The notes beneath the pieces are model-generated. The model searched no databases, was not told where the DNA came from, and saw only the letters and a program-made list of their open reading frames with translations. Source: Xanthoparmelia taractica (lineage: Eukaryota > Ascomycota > Lecanoromycetes > Lecanorales > Parmeliaceae). From it: DNA of 28,789 nucleotides. Positions 1 through 10,400 of the stretch are shown piece by piece (the first letter of the stretch is position 1; each line of letters starts with the position of its first letter). The translations under genes and the position numbers were made by a program. The DNA lies in contig JANQBS010000395.1 of the NCBI GenBank assembly GCA_033085395.1, positions 1 to 28,789 on the forward strand, read 5' to 3'.

Positions 1-190
1 ATCTTTTTATAGAATTTTATAATTATATAAGCGTTCGCTTAAGCATTTTACGTATTTTTAGAATATAAAAAAATATTATATAATATATTTATTAAAAACT
101 CAATGGGAGTATGAGATATCTTATATCTTTTGATATAATATTCGAAAAACTAGTCCCATACCATCAAATATATCACACCTTTCCGACCCG
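1..190 (+). mobile_element. MITE copy A, partial (cut by window start)
   Basis: This is the right-hand part of the same miniature element as the copies at 3506-3775 and 4443-4715. It matches the second copy from about its position 4518 onward and ends in the same terminal sequence, CCACACCTTTCCGACCCG, followed by TA (191-192). It has about ten bases missing near its left side compared with the 4443 copy and has taken some C-to-T and G-to-A changes. The left terminal repeat lies outside the window. The sequence to its right is an integrase relic, so it probably inserted into a Ty3/Gypsy element. Confidence 0.85.
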
Positions 191-198
191 TAGACGTT

Positions 199-1680
199 AT
201 ATTCGCAATTAAATATAAATCTTTAACTTCGAGAGACTATTACTAAATAATAATCGTCTCTATATTTTTAGAAATAATATCTTATAAAAAGAACTTATTA
301 ATAAGTATTATAATAATTCTTTAATAGAATACTTTGGCGCTACGAAGACGTATAAGCTTCTTACTCGTAAATATCACTAAAATAAGAGTCTTAAAAAAGT
401 TATCGACTACGTTAAGACTTATAACGTATATTAACGTATTAAGGTATCGCGTTATCAACTCTATAATAAATTAAATCTCGCTTTTTATTATTATTAAAAT
501 ATAAAAGAAAATTTCTATAAATTTTATTATAAGCTTATTCTCAAGTAAGCTTAAGAGCGTTATTTATAACGCTATTCTAATTATAGTGAATCGATTTATA
601 AAAATAATTAGATATCTATCGATAATAATTAAAATCGACGCTGCTAAGCTAGCGGAGATATTCTATATTAAAATTATTTATCGCTATAAAATACTTAATA
701 ATATTATTAGCGATAGAGGCTCGATATTTATTAGCGAGTTTTAATTAGCGATCTATTATTACTTAAAGATAAAGCGTCGTCTAAGTATTATCTTTTATTC
801 TTAAACTAATAATTAAATCGAGCGTTAAAATTAAGTGCTAAAATATTACTTACGCGTGTTTATTAATGAAAAGCAAATTAATTAAGCTAAACTACTATTT
901 ATAATAGAGTTTATATATATAAATAATTAATATATCTTCATCGAAACGATATTATTCTTCTTGATATATAAATATTATTCGAAAGTACGCTAAGAGATCG
1001 AGAACGACTTCATCGAAAAGAGAATACTCGCTATAAATAAAAAAATAAAAAGATTATAAACGCTAAGAGATAAGATAGTAGAGCGATTACGCAGCGCTAT
1101 TATAGCTTAAGTTAAGTAATATAACAAATCGTATTAATCTTAGAGCTATAAAGTAAATAATTTAATAATATTAGTAATTAAGAATCTAAAATAAAGACGT
1201 CTAAGTAAGAAGCTAGTTTATAAATATATAAGATCTTTTCGAATTATAGATAAAATAAAATCGTAAGCGTATTACTTATTATTATCTTCTACGTATAGAA
1301 TTCATAATATTTTTTATATATCGTTACTTAAATTATATTATATACGCGATTACGACGAAGTGGCGAAATTCTTTATATAAGTCTTCGAGCTTATCGATAA
1401 TAATAAAATATAAGAGATAGAGAAGATTATTAATAAGATTAAGAAGCGAAAAAACGTTTAATATAAGATTAAGTGAATTAATTAAAGCGAAGAGTATAAT
1501 TAATAATTATTAACCGAAGGATTTAAGCGTGCTAATGAGCTAATTTAGATCTATAATGCGTAAAAGACTAGTAAGCGAAAGCATTAAGTATTAAATAAGA
1601 AAGCTAATTAATTAGATTAATAATCGTTATTAAGTAAGCGAAGGCGTCGAAAACGAAAGTAAATATAATAATTATTTTAG
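199..1680 (+). pseudogene. RIP-degraded Ty3/Gypsy integrase with chromodomain
   Basis: Read in the frame starting at base 1, this stretch gives a full integrase riddled with stops. The stops sit where tryptophan (TGG) or glutamine (CAA/CAG) is expected, as RIP would produce. The order is: a degraded zinc-binding H2C2 region (about 300-470), the core with a stretch resembling MDFI.GLPPSK (about 520-600), the motif SDRGS (about 710), KIKRRLS (about 770), a region equivalent to PQTDGQTER (about 805-830), the YLRVFINE block (about 850), a RDYDEV-containing C-terminal part (about 1350), and a chromodomain-like segment with YKIKW and SEEYN (about 1400-1510). The upstream reverse transcriptase is not in the window. 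A chromodomain is typical of chromovirus-type Gypsy elements. No function remains. The ends of the parent element were not found. Confidence 0.88.
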
Positions 1681-2691
1681 TGTGTTGAGTAATTATAGAC
1701 GCACTTTTTATATTTATTAATATAATTATTTAATTAAATAAAAGATTTATAATTAAAATTTATTATTTAATTATTTAATTAAATAATGCTATATCGAGAA
1801 TATATCGTATTAAATTAAAGTATATATTATTATAGATATAATTTATTAGAGAGACGCTTAATACGCATTATAAGAGAATACGATTAAGTTTATTTAGCTC
1901 GTCGTACATTAAAATAAAAAGAAATAAATAGTCTCTATCGTAGCGATAAACGTTAATAAAGAAGAGTATTTTAAGTAAGATTCTTATTCGATAGAAAAGA
2001 ATTTCTAAGAAAATTCTTATTTAAGAAGCTCGCTTATTCGATATCACTCTTATTAGAGATAACTTCTCTTAACTTCGTTTTATAGATATTTATACTATTT
2101 ATCTTCTCTTAAAGAAGCTTATTATAATTCTCGAGCTCTTTAACGCGCTTATATATTATCTTAAATTTCTTCTTCGCGGTCTAAAGATCGCGTTAAAAAA
2201 TCGTAATAATAATAATCGCTTAATTATTAATAATTACAATTAGACTCTATTCCTTATAAAACTAAGTAATCTTACGATTAATATACGTTCGACTACGGCG
2301 TATCGACGCTATAATTTCGAGAGTTCGATAAATCTAACGAAGAACTTTTCTAATCTTTTTATAAAGAAAAAATAAAATTTTTACGTAATCTCGAATTCTC
2401 TTTTTAACGTTCTTATAATAAGAATAAAGCGAGAACTTATCTTTAATATAATTATTATCGAAATAAATAAAGTATCGGCGATAAGAAAGAGTAGATACTA
2501 TCTTATATTAGTATACGATAGCGAAGCGTTAAGGAACTTACTTATTATTATTATTATGTGAGCTATCTTAAGTGTTAATATATATTAATATTAACGTAGC
2601 GATAGAGAAAGTTTAATAACACTTATAACAAAGAGAGTTAGAAGAAATTATAATAATAAGTGTTTAATTATTAATATATTAGTATTAATTC
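1681..2691. other. RIP-mutated AT-rich sequence, unassigned
   Basis: This kilobase follows the Gypsy chromodomain and precedes the miniature LTR element. It is very poor in CpA and TpG. It holds a near-palindromic motif, ATTATTTAATTAAATAAT, twice (around 1728-1745 and 1772-1790). It may include the 3' untranslated part and LTR of the Gypsy relic, but I found no matching partner copy in the window. No coding sequence is recognisable. Confidence 0.6.
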
Positions 2692-2845
2692 TATAAGAAC
2701 GCTTTTTAATTGTACCATAGAATTAAAAATATAACTTATAAATTCGAGTGCCGCGCTTCATAGAAGGCGTATTCTATTTGTCTATATAAAGTCTATATAA
2801 TATACTCGAGACCTTACACTAACACTTATATAACTCGATTTAATA
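2692..2845 (-). repeat. LTR of the TRIM-like element (3' LTR in element orientation, strongly RIP-mutated)
   Basis: This 154-bp direct repeat pairs with 3222-3375. Most differences from the partner are G-to-A or C-to-T in this copy, for example AAGAACGC here against GAGGGCGC there. Confidence 0.85.
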
Positions 2846-3221
2846 ATTATCTCTTCTTCTAGAGCGACGTCTTCGATAACTCTAAGCGTTAATAACTCTA
2901 GATCTCTCTCTATAGAGTTAATAATTCTAAAATTTTAATCTTAATAATTTTAAAACGATCTCTAAAGATAGAACTATTAAGACTTTAGGAAGTAAATTCT
3001 TAAGTTATCTTAATTAAATTATATTAAATTCTTTTAACTCGAGATTAACTTATTTAGAAGTTTTAATTAAAGTCGAGATCGAATTTACGATCTCGCTTTA
3101 TTGCGAATTAACGCTTCGCCCGAAAATAATTAGTAGCTTCACGAAGTTTCTAGTTCGAGTGTAGCCGAGAGTACTCTAAAGTACCCGAACTAACTAAACT
3201 TGAATCGAAGCGCGATACTAT

Positions 3222-3375
3222 TGTGAGGGCGCTTTTCAATTGTATTATAGGGTTAAAAATATAACTTATAAATTCGGGTGTCGCGCTTCATAGAAGACGC
3301 ACCCTATTTACTTATATGAAGCCCATACGACGTACCCGAGACCCCACACTAGCACTCGTACGGCTCGGCCTAACA
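3222..3375 (-). repeat. LTR of the TRIM-like element (5' LTR in element orientation, lightly mutated)
   Basis: This 154-bp direct repeat pairs with 2692-2845. It keeps intact TG...CA borders and runs such as ACCCGAGACCCCACACTAG, with CpA still present. Confidence 0.87.
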
Positions 3376-3505
3376 AATTCACTTAAGGGCGATATTATAG
3401 CGTTAAAGTAAGAACTTATAAAGAGTGTATTAGATGTTATAAAGAAGAGAAAAGTTTTAAGAAAGCGAAGGTAAATTTATTAACACTAAAAGACGCTAGT
3501 AAATA

Positions 3506-3775
3506 CGGGTCGGAAAGGTGTGGTATATTTGATGGTATGGGACTAGTTTTTCGAATACCATATCGAAAGATATGAGATATCCCATACTCTCATTGGGTTT
3601 TTAATAAATATATTACGTAATATTTTTTTATATTCTAAAAATACATAAAAAGCTTAAGCAAACGCTTATATAATTATAAAATTCTATAAATAGATTAAAA
3701 AGATATAATTTTTTAAAAAAAAGTTAAAAAAAAGTTAAAAACGACTTTTAACAGATACCACACCTTTCCGACCCG
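3506..3775 (-). mobile_element. MITE copy B, complete, TA target site
   Basis: This 270-bp element has perfect inverted ends. It starts CGGGTCGGAAAGGTGTGGTA and ends with the exact reverse complement, with TA on both sides (3504-3505 and 3776-3777). It has no coding capacity. Its interior matches the copies at 1-190 and 4443-4715 in inverted orientation. A TA target site and short inverted ends fit a non-autonomous derivative of a Tc1/mariner or pogo-type DNA transposon, which is inference. Unlike its flanks it still contains many TpG and CpA steps. Confidence 0.92.
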
Positions 3776-3777
3776 TA

Positions 3778-4440
3778 CTAGTAGTTATCACCCACGACGT
3801 CGTCGTCGATATATCGTCGATAAAGTTTTTCTAGTAATTCTAATTAATAGAATCGTCGCATTATCAATATCGCTATTAATAAAATAATAAAATAATAAAA
3901 TAATAAAATAATAAAATAATAGAATCATAAAATAGCTCTACGCTCTTTTACTATAAAAGTTAAAATAGTTCTATAAAGAGATATAGAAGCGTAATTATTA
4001 ATTATTTAATAATAGCCCGCTAAGAATTAGAATAAATAACGTATAATATATATATTTTAGAATAGTAGCATACGCTATCGAAACGATATCGCGTGTAGAG
4101 AAACTTCTTCTACGCGTCTACAAAAGAACTAAAGAAACTCTTTAACGAACTACTAATAATATATATCGTTTACTATAAATATATTAATTTTATATTATAA
4201 AAACGATAGCGTATTAGAAGAACTCTTTTTTCTTATTACTTAAAGAGATTAAGATTTTTTAATAAGTCTTCTACGTATACTTAGCGATTACGTTACTACT
4301 AGTTTATAAATAATAGAATTAATCGTAATATATCGAGTCTTCTATTAATACTTAAAGAGTATTATTAAGATTATTATACTATAAAGAGAGTTCGTACTAT
4401 ATTTTAATAATTAATATAGTAAGCTCGAGATAATTATAAT
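3778..4440. other. RIP-mutated AT-rich sequence between two MITEs
   Basis: This sequence is CpA-poor and has no recognisable gene. It contains an 8-bp tandem repeat, unit AAAATAAT, at about 3876-3923. Scattered longer motifs suggest an old repeat, but I could not assign a family. Confidence 0.55.
3876..3923. repeat. Tandem repeat, unit AAAATAAT
   Basis: About five to six near-perfect copies of an 8-bp unit lie in the RIP-mutated interval between two MITE copies. Confidence 0.85.
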
Positions 4441-4442
4441 TA

Positions 4443-4715
4443 CGGGTCGGAAAGGTTTAATATCTATTGAACATAGTCGTTTTTAACTTTTTTTTAACTT
4501 TTTTTTAAAAAATTATATCTTTTTAATCTATTTATAGAATTTTATAATTATATAAACGTTTGCTTAAGCTTTTTATGTATTTTTAGAATATAAAAAAATA
4601 TTACGTAATATATTTATTAAAAACCCAATGGGAGTATGGGATATCTCATATCTTTCGATATGGTATTCGAAAAACTAGTCCCATATCATCAAATATACCA
4701 CACCTTTCCGACCCG
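4443..4715 (+). mobile_element. MITE copy C, complete, TA target site
   Basis: This 273-bp element starts CGGGTCGGAAAGG and ends CCTTTCCGACCCG, with TA on each side (4441-4442 and 4716-4717). The flanks match for longer than TA: the 12-base palindrome TAATTATAATTA stands on both sides, so either TA alone or a longer duplication is possible here. The copy at 3506-3775 supports TA alone. The left end carries TTTAATAT where the other copies have TGTGGTAT, so one terminal repeat has decayed. The subterminal stretch ATTGAACATAGTCG recurs at 27,573-27,587. Confidence 0.92.
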
Positions 4716-4717
4716 TA

Positions 4718-5528
4718 ATTATAATTAGTAGACGTTATGTATATAATAGTATTAACGCGCGTCTACGACGCGTATCTTTTATTACTAATAATTAAAGTTA
4801 GTATTATAAAAGCGACGTTGTTTATAAGTACTTTTTCTTATTTTTCACGAGATTTAAAGATTTTTTATATTACGTAATAAAGACGTTATACTAAATAATA
4901 TCTAGAAATTAAGATCTAAGAGAGAAGGCAATTATTAGATCTAGCGCTATATGCGCCTTAACGCCGACTATTTATAGATTTAGGGTTTATTACGAGATTA
5001 TAGCGAGGTTTATAATCTAAGGTCTTAGCGGGGCCTTGGCGATTATATATCTTCTTCGCATGCCTTAGGGTTTTCGTGTTTCTTAGAGATTAGTTCTACT
5101 AGAACTTAATACCTAATAAAGGAATCATCATCGTACCGACTATACGTCTCTTATATTGATTAGGCCGCTTGCTGAGCGCCAGCGAACCAATCCCTTACAT
5201 CTTTTTATTCGTTTAAATTTATACTACGTTATACAATTCACTAATTAGTTCTTTATTTAATATTAATTAATAAGTTATTTTTTATACTCGTGTCTATTTA
5301 AACTATAAAGAATAATTACGATCTACTATGTAGGCGTTATTTAGTAGGGAAACCTTTAGAAATTTAACGTCGCTCTAGAATAAAAACACTCTCTTTCTCT
5401 ATATTCTACTCTCTCTAGTTATATATCTTATAATTATATTTATATCCCTTATAATAATCGAGTGACTTTAAATATTATTTATATATTACGTCTCTAACTC
5501 TATTTTTTATATTAATTTCTAATTAAGT
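4718..5528. other. AT-rich sequence, partly less RIP-mutated, unassigned
   Basis: There is no recognisable gene. Around 5090-5200 the composition is closer to normal and some CpA steps remain (for example CCAGCGAACCAATCCC). This may be a younger or shorter insertion or an LTR remnant, but no second copy was found in the window. Confidence 0.5.
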
Positions 5529-5533
5529 CTTTT

Positions 5534-5788
5534 TGTTAGGTAGCAAGACCTCTTTTCAATAAAGCTACGTAGTAAATTAGCGAGGTTGAGAAACGTAGAT
5601 ATTAGGATAATTATCTAAATTACTAAGTGAATTAATAACTAAGAAAATAAGAAAGAAAAAGAAGATTCGCGAGTATTTAAGACTTTTATTAAATATACTA
5701 GATACTCGTCCTTACTACGTAGCTTATAATCTAATATACGAATTAAGCGAGTTTTATTAATCTATTTAAAGAGCTTTTTATTCTTATA
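5534..5788 (-). repeat. 3' LTR of the 7.2-kb Gypsy element
   Basis: This 255-bp repeat is paired with 12485-12746. It starts TGTTAGG (plus strand) and ends CTTATA, probably mutated from CTTACA. Shared runs include TAAAGCTACGTAGTA and ATTCGCGAGTATTTAAGACT. Confidence 0.87.
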
Positions 5789-6598
5789 ACTACTTTCTCT
5801 CTTAGAAGATTTAGTCTCTAAACTTTATTATAACTACGTATTATAATTAAATACTTGCGAATTTATTAGATTTATACTTACTAGCTATTGCTAGCTATTA
5901 CGTAATCTCGACTAATGCGTGCTACGCTAATAACTCTAAATTACTTATATCTAAATTATCTTAATTATTTTAATATGCGTGTATATTAAGATCGCAATAG
6001 CGCGACTACGAATATCGTTATCTTAATTAATAGAATACGTGCTCGCTATTATTTTTTTATAATATGCTATTATCGCTATTATCTTATTATAATGCGTTAT
6101 TATTCTATTATTGTAATAGCGCGAAAGTCACGCTAATAAGATATAAAAACCTTACTTGCTTTTTTTCTTAGCAATAATAATATCAATGATAATATTAATA
6201 TTAGTAAGTGCTAAGCTTTTCTTATTTTCTATTATCTAATCTTTAATTATTTCTAACGTAGTATTATATTAGCGAGCTATATATTATCGTAATAGCGATA
6301 TATATATATTAATTAAAATAATAATTAAGTGAGATTAAAAGTCGCTTAGTTGAATTAATTTTATTTATAATAAGTATCTTTAGAAAATATACTACGATTA
6401 CTTTCTTCTTTTACGTAATGCCTCTTTATTATACGCGAAGACTTATTATAAGAGAATAAAAGAATAAGAAATATACTAACGATATTAATAGTATTCGCTC
6501 TCTTAATTTCTCGTTTTTATAATCTCAACGAACGCTTTATTAAATCGTCTAAGAAGTTAATATATAGTAATGCGAGATTCTTAACTAATATAAGGTGT

Positions 6599-6692
6599 AG
6601 CTATCTCTATCGCCGTCTCTATTTCTATTTTTATTCTTACTTCTATTTTTACTTTTATTTCTATTTCTATTCTCGCTTCTACTTCTATTTAT
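6599..6692. repeat. Low-complexity pyrimidine-rich hexamer-like repeat inside the Gypsy element
   Basis: Degenerate repeats of TTCTAT/TTTTAT-type units run for about 90 bp. On the minus strand they would encode alternating charged and hydrophobic residues, so this may be the remains of a repetitive C-terminal tail of the polyprotein. That reading is inference. Confidence 0.6.
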
Positions 6693-8079
6693 AAGTATTT
6701 AAGATTACTTTAAAGAGATATTTAGTTAACGAGAAAAATAATTATATTCGCCTTCGTCTCTTTATTAAATATATATTAATTATAAGAAAAAAAATATTTT
6801 GCTAAAGAATTTCGCTAACGCATATAAAGTTATTTATCTTTATTATATTCGCGCTCTTACGCGTAATTAAATCACGATATATTTTAAGTCTTCTATTAAC
6901 TCTCGTTAGCGTAAATGCGATTATTACTCTTACGACGAATACGTTTACGTATTAAACTTTCTTTCTTTTTATTATTAAGCTACGATATTTATAATTACGA
7001 TTATCTTTCTATTTATTCGTCTTCGCCTCGTTACGTGAAAGAGTAAAATAATCTTAATTTATAGATTTAAGAATTTAGCTAATAGAAGTAGACGTTTTAC
7101 GCGCTTATAACGCTATCGCTACTTCTTCTTTATCTATCGTTACTCTCTTTTATTTATCGACGATTATTTTTAATAAGAATATCTACTTCTTATCTTAAAA
7201 GAATATTTTAATTAATACTAAATAATATTATAATTAAATTTAAGTGCGACTCTTATAATTATCGTTTTTTTTATTATATAAAGCGCTTCGACGCGTTAGA
7301 TTATTATATATATATAAACCTTCGAGTTAAGAATAGCTATATGTGTCTAATCTACGAGCTAAAATATATTATCTACGAGTTCTCTATTACTATTATTACC
7401 TTTTCTTTCATAATCTATCTCGCTTTTTAACTTTTTATAATAATTATATTTTTTACTTTATCTTAGATACTAACTTATATAACTTCTTTACTTATTTAAA
7501 ATTCTTAATTATATTCTTAATATTTTTATAATACTTTATTAATTTTCACGAAGCTTTATAAGACGAAAAGTCTTTTTAATTAATAAGATATTTAATCTTA
7601 TTCTTATAAACTCTTTTATCTAATATTTTATTAATATTTTATTTCTCTTCTTTATTAATTAAGATCGCTTATAATTTTAATTATTATCTCGCGAATATTA
7701 TAACTCTAATAGCGATATATAAAATATAAAATAAATTCTTTTATATCTAATAGAGAGATCTAGCTTATAAGTCTACGTATTTATTTTTTCTAGCACTTTA
7801 AAAGATCTAAACTATCTATAATTAAGTTTCTTCTTTAATCGTAAAATATATATATTTAAACTTCGTAATAGCACTTTATCTTTCTCTTAAAAGATAATAG
7901 TCTAATAATTACTATTATAATACTTTACTTACTAATTTATAACTCGCTCTCATAATTCTTTTAGATAAGATCTAATATCTTATAATTATTCTATTTACTC
8001 TATAGTAAGCGATACTTCTCCCCTTAAGATCCTATTCTTAGAAGCATTTTTTAGATCTACTATATATTTTATTAATAAT

Positions 8080-8900
8080 TCTTACAAGATTTTATTTGCG
8101 CTTATATAAATATTATTATTATATGTAAACGTAGCTATTAATAATATTTCGAATTAATTATTTTATTTATAATTATAATATATTTATAAGTAATATTCGA
8201 GAACTTAATTTTATCTCTTAGTCTAATTATCTATTTAAGAATAAAACGTAATACTAAATCTACGCTTCGTATTCAAATATTAATATAGCGTTATTTAGAA
8301 TTTATTTATAAATAGTAAGTCTTGATCTAAAATCAAGTTTCGTATTATATCACGTAATAATATAAATTCTCGTGACATAATATTAGTAAGTTTATCTACT
8401 TTTAGATCTTTTATAATTACTATATATATTACGTACTTTATAAGTTTATCTATTAAAATTAAGATAATATTATAAATCTTATTAATATATGAATTCCTCG
8501 CAGATAATAGATTTATAATAAAGTTTATTATTATAGTGTAAAATAAATACACGCCGTTTAATAAGATTAGCGCTAGCTCGTTATAAGACTTATAATAATA
8601 AAGTCGTATTCGCTAATAATCGAGGTAAGTGCGAATATAGTTTACTATTTCGATTATTATATCTAATTAATAATATTTAAATCTAATATTCTTTTTAGTG
8701 CGTTTACGCGAGAAATATCTAATATTAAAATTATTATAATTTATACGAAGAATCTCTTTTTTTATAATAGAATTATTAGAAATATAGACTACGAGATTAT
8801 AACGTAGTAGTTTATTCTTATCGACTTCTTATTTCGAAAGCTTATTCTATTTAATAGCGTATCTTTAACGCTACTTCTTATTCGTAACGAAAGCGTTCTT
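8080..8900 (-). pseudogene. RIP-degraded Gypsy integrase
   Basis: The longest surviving open piece (8295-8552) reads with the recognisable integrase pattern NIILILIDKLIKY, then KDLKVDKLT, then REFILLRDIIRNLILDQ, corresponding to VDRLTKY and the SDRG motif with D changed to N and R to Q by RIP. Directly downstream the same frame continues with stops through stretches equivalent to SKRRFSTAFHPQTDGQTER and a YL block (about 8100-8290). It belongs to the 5534-12746 element. Key acidic residues are partly lost, so no activity is expected. Confidence 0.85.
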
Positions 8901-9879
8901 ACATTATAATTCAAGTAACTATATTATTATTAATTCTCGTAACTTTAAATAGAATCTCTTTAACTTTAAAATCTAATAAATTAAAAATTAAGACGATATC
9001 GTAATATCTAAAATACGTATCTATTTATCGAGCACTTTCTTATTTAAATTTATAACTTAGATATCTACGACGATAATATTATTTAATTGCTTCGTTAATG
9101 CTATAAGTTTAATTATAATAAATACGCTATTACATTTTTATAAATTAAATTAATATTTCGTAAGATAAAGAGGAAATTATTATTATTATTCTCGCTATTA
9201 TTCGATTTAATAATATTAAATCTTTTTAATAATATATCTATAAAATTAAACGTAGTTAATTTCTTAGCTTAGCGAATCTACTTCGTATTAAGCTCTTTTA
9301 TTATTATAATTCGAGATCACACGAATAAGATATTTATTATCTTGTAAGTAATATCTTTAATTCTTAAAGCCTAGTATAATTATATATAGCTTCTTATTAT
9401 ATATATCTTAGCGAGATTTAGCTTCTTTAAAATTATAGCTAAAGAACGTAATAAAGTGCTATTACTCGTTCTTATTTATCTAATTAAGAATATTATTTAT
9501 ATTTACTTTAAAAGCATTAATTTATATAATAAGCGATATTTCTTAATTATAGTATTTAAGATAGATACTATAATAAATACTCGCTTAAGTATTTTAAAAG
9601 TCTTATATACTTTCTTACTAAATACGAAAGATAGTTTAATCTCGTTTTTTTTTATTTCTTAAATTAAATTAATTAAAAGCGTAGCTATTTATAAAAAATC
9701 TTTTATAAATTATTAATAGAAGTCTACGAATCCTAGAAAGATTAATATATTCTTAATAAACTTTAATTCGAGTCACTTAATAATAATCTTAATACGCGAT
9801 AACTTTATTTAAATATTACGCTAGTTTATTACAAATCTTAGAAAAATAATTTCGCTGCGATTAAAAGTTTATTTCGATA

Positions 9880-10400
9880 ACTTCGCATAGAGCCGATGCT
9901 TTAATAGTATACGTAGTATCTTATATATATATTCTTAATATAAGTCTTTCGTCTTAGAATAAATTAATATATTATTTAGATATATTACGTAGAAGACGTC
10001 GATATATAACTTAAGTGCTTTATTTATATAGATTTAAAAGATTACGAGAGTATTCGCGAGATTAAAAGATATTATCTAATACTTAAACTAATTATAGCGA
10101 GTTCGAAAGATAATTTTTTACTCGTCTTTCTTTCGCACTTATATTTTATAATACGCGTTATAAATATTAATCTTAATAAAGTACTTCGTATATACGAATC
10201 TTTTTAAGATTTTTAAGAGTAGCGATAACGAGTAATTATTCTTAATAATTATCTTATTAAGCTCTCGATAGTCGATATAAAGTCGTAGCGAATTATTTAT
10301 CTTCTTAATAAATAGTATCGATAAATTAATTTAATTATTTAAGAGTCGAATTTATTTCTTCTTAAACGTATTATTTAAATAGTCTTTAATCGCTACGAGC
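9880..10400 (-). pseudogene. RIP-degraded Gypsy reverse transcriptase
   Basis: A single minus-strand frame contains, in order, ILFIKK (about 10,310), LRLYIDYRELNKI (the fungal Gypsy LRFCVDYR motif), KNNYSLSLL, a TKINIYNAYYKI block (TKLDLRDAYH in active elements), IFRTRYN, ISFNLANT (PFGLANA), and YLNNILIYSKT at about 9950-9982. The last is the catalytic YLDDILIYSKT motif with both aspartates turned to asparagine by G-to-A changes. Several tryptophan and glutamine codons are now stops. This sets the strand and family of the 7.2-kb element. Confidence 0.92.

Larger units (their letters stand above)
2692..3375 (-). mobile_element. TRIM-like miniature LTR element with 5-bp target duplication
   Basis: Two 154-bp direct repeats (2692-2845 and 3222-3375) flank a 376-bp interior with no coding capacity. 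The 5-bp duplication AATTC stands directly outside both ends (2687-2691 and 3376-3380). The right repeat begins TGTGAGGGCGC and ends TAACA, so it has TG...CA borders. The left repeat has the RIP-altered equivalents TATAAGAACGC and TAATA. A purine-rich tract on the minus strand (AGAAGAAGAGATAAT, plus-strand 2846-2860) touches the left repeat as a polypurine tract should. On the other side, minus-strand TAGTATCGCGCTTCG just inside the right repeat could be a mutated primer-binding site. These set the minus orientation. The size and missing genes fit a terminal-repeat retrotransposon in miniature, which depends on another element for mobility. Confidence 0.85.

Noticed and set aside
3140..3221. 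GTTCGAGT-containing stretch considered as a tRNA relic
   Set aside because: No cloverleaf can be folded. The TCGCGCTTCG part is better explained as a possible primer-binding site of the TRIM-like element.
7343..7531. 62-codon plus-strand ORF in the AT-rich block
   Set aside because: It lies antisense within the Gypsy element. Its Tyr/Phe/Leu/Ile-rich text is what RIP-mutated AT-rich DNA gives by chance.
9456..9662. 68-codon plus-strand ORF
   Set aside because: It is on the strand opposite to the Gypsy polyprotein and has AT-driven composition and no family pattern.
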